This document shows, piece by piece, positions 11,286 to 12,490 of a stretch of 12,490 bases of DNA. Source of the DNA: an uncultured Eubacteriales bacterium (GTDB lineage: Bacteria; Bacillota; Clostridia; Oscillospirales; CAG-272); contig URAP01000044.1 of the NCBI GenBank assembly GCA_900545935.1, positions 1 to 12,490 on the forward strand, read 5' to 3'. The position numbers were made by a program, and so were the translations under genes. The notes below the pieces were generated by a model. It made no database searches and was not told where the DNA came from. It worked only from the letters and a program-made list of their open reading frames with translations. Numbering within the stretch: position 1 is the stretch's first letter; every line of letters starts with the position of its first letter.

Positions 11286-12347
11286 TTGACAATTATACTG
11301 TTTCTGCTCATATTTTTAATGAGCGCAGAGCGGTCACCGAGAGGCGAGGTCTTTGAAGAGCAGTTCCCCGTTTCGCAGACACGTGCGCTAAAAGGCTTAT
11401 TTGCAATAGGCATTATTTTTCACCATCTCGGCTCATATATCGGGGAGGGATTTCCGTCGCTTCTTGCCTTTAAGAACATCGGCTATCTCCTTGTCGGCGC
11501 GTTCTTCTTCATCTCCGGCTACGGTTTGACCTACGGTGTTGTCAACAAGCCCGGGTATATGAACGGATTTCTTCGCCGCAGATTTCTCCCCGTATTCTTT
11601 ACATACACGGTAATCGACCTATTCTATTGGGTGGTCAAATACATCTGCGGAGGGCTGACACTGAAGCACATCATCCTCTCGCTTTTCGGACTGAACGAGG
11701 AGCTGTGGTTCGCAAGCGTTATTCTTTGGCTGTATATCGCATACTCAATCTGCTTCCGTCTCTTCGGAAAGCACGGCGGCATGATTGCAATGACGATTGC
11801 TACCGTCGTCTATATGGGCGTGCTGCTCTGTCTGTATCGCTTCTGCGGCAATATGATATTCGGATTTTGGTGGTACAACTCGATACCCTGCTTTGCGCTC
11901 GGAATGTGGTACTGCGCTTATCGCGAAAGGATAGATACGTTTATCCGCAGGAACAGAAAGCTGCTCCTGCCGCTTGTACCGCTGTTGACCGCTGCGCTTT
12001 TTGCCGTAACGGTGATACGTCCGGACGACAGTACACGACTGTATGTCCTTGCAGCGCAGATACTCTGCGCACTCGCTTTCTCTGCGTCTGTGCTTATTCT
12101 GTCCATGAAGCTGCGTCTCGGCGGTCCTTTCCTCTCGCTATGCGGAGACCTTTCGCTCGAGCTGTATCTTTTCCATGCCATCTTTATTTTCGCTTGGCGC
12201 AGCAATCTCCGTCTTTTCGGTATAACATTCTATATTAAGTCGGACGACCTCTTCTTCGCAGCAGTACTGCTCTGGACCTTCGTTGCGTCCTATGTGGTCC
12301 ATTTAATTCAAAAATACATATTCAAGCGTAACAAAGCAAAAAAATGA
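11286..12347 (+). CDS. Acyltransferase-3 family membrane protein
   Basis: 353 residues with about ten hydrophobic segments, the layout of acyltransferase-3 (OafA/YrhL-type) enzymes, which move acyl groups across the membrane onto cell-surface sugars or polymers. Family marks are RALKGLFAIGIIFHHLGSYI (33-52), with the paired histidines H46-H47 expected to be essential, then GAFFFISGYGLTYG (71-84), RRRFLPVF (97-104) and the C-terminal SLELYLFHAIF (290-300). The start is a TTG with GGAGG 8 nt upstream (11274-11278); no ATG or GTG is better placed. No partner sugar or polymer gene is next to it, so the acceptor is unknown. No clear terminator is visible before the tRNA-Leu promoter. Confidence 0.87.
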   Translation: MTIILFLLIFLMSAERSPRGEVFEEQFPVSQTRALKGLFAIGIIFHHLGSYIGEGFPSLLAFKNIGYLLVGAFFFISGYGLTYGVVNKPGYMNGFLRRRFLPVFFTYTVIDLFYWVVKYICGGLTLKHIILSLFGLNEELWFASVILWLYIAYSICFRLFGKHGGMIAMTIATVVYMGVLLCLYRFCGNMIFGFWWYNSIPCFALGMWYCAYRERIDTFIRRNRKLLLPLVPLLTAALFAVTVIRPDDSTRLYVLAAQILCALAFSASVLILSMKLRLGGPFLSLCGDLSLELYLFHAIFIFAWRSNLRLFGITFYIKSDDLFFAAVLLWTFVASYVVHLIQKYIFKRNKAKK

Positions 12348-12377
12348 TTTCGATGCGAACTTTTCGCGCAAAAGGTA

Positions 12378-12405
12378 TTGACTTTCGCGCGATTTAGTGT
12401 ATAAT
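12378..12405 (+). promoter_or_regulatory. Promoter of tRNA-Leu
   Basis: TTGACT (12378-12383), a 16-bp spacer and TATAAT (12400-12405). The predicted start near 12412 is about 24 nt before the mature tRNA. Confidence 0.75.
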
Positions 12406-12435
12406 AATATTGTTGTGTTTGACACAGCAATATTC

Positions 12436-12490
12436 GCGGGTATGGCGGAATTGGCAGACGCGCTAGATTCAGGTTCTAGTGAGGGCAACT
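12436..12490 (+). tRNA. tRNA-Leu(CAG), 5' part
   Basis: The window ends inside this gene. Visible are the acceptor 5' strand GCGGGTA, the D arm (GCG...CGC around GAATTGGCAGA), the anticodon stem CTAGA/TCTAG with loop TTCAGGT (anticodon CAG, for CUG codons) and the beginning of the long variable arm (TGAGGGCAACT), as expected for a class II leucine tRNA. Confidence 0.93.

Overview
The window looks like chromosomal DNA of a moderate-GC clostridial Firmicute, probably a gut-type Oscillospiraceae/Lachnospirales-like organism. Evidence: strong GGAGG-type Shine-Dalgarno sites, TTGACA-N16/17-TATAAT promoters, an FMN riboswitch ahead of a RibU-like ECF S-component, XRE and AraC regulators, and an AbrB-ABC operon. 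The genus cannot be fixed from the sequence.

Left half (1-5478), all on the minus strand and read right to left. An XRE/helical-repeat regulator (5478-4279) is followed by an AraC-type regulator with a probable GNAT-like C-terminus (4023-2821), which ends at a strong terminator (2629-2581). Next is a compact operon driven by a near-consensus promoter: AbrB-type DNA-binding protein, ABC ATPase and ABC-2 permease, joined by two ATGA overlaps (2417-395). Last is the 5' end of a GH89 alpha-N-acetylglucosaminidase-like gene with its own promoter, cut by the left edge of the window.

Middle (5479-8263). A second XRE/helical-repeat gene (5902-6975) is transcribed divergently from the first and is its paralogue. 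A palindrome lies over the predicted transcription start on each side. After an 11-bp hairpin come two tandem 42-bp repeats, a consensus promoter and a YihY/BrkB-family membrane protein (7291-8127). A bidirectional terminator separates it from ribU.

Right half (8273-12490). The minus-strand ribU-like gene has a complete regulatory leader: promoter, FMN aptamer, terminator hairpin, and a further inverted repeat that could mask the ribosome binding site. Upstream sits a complete IS1182-family element (9316-10905), flanked by 35-bp direct repeats. Each flanking repeat is itself a perfect hairpin, apparently the former terminator of the adjacent tRNA-His (11023-10946). An acyltransferase-3 family membrane protein (11286-12347, TTG start) and the start of tRNA-Leu(CAG) with its promoter close the window.

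Five starts were moved inward from the longest open frame because a good Shine-Dalgarno site, and in three cases a promoter or riboswitch leader, lies inside the longer frame. No multi-gene defence or biosynthetic system is evident. The most unusual items are the divergent XRE pair with its operators, the hairpin-duplicating IS insertion, the layered ribU leader and the 42-bp repeats.
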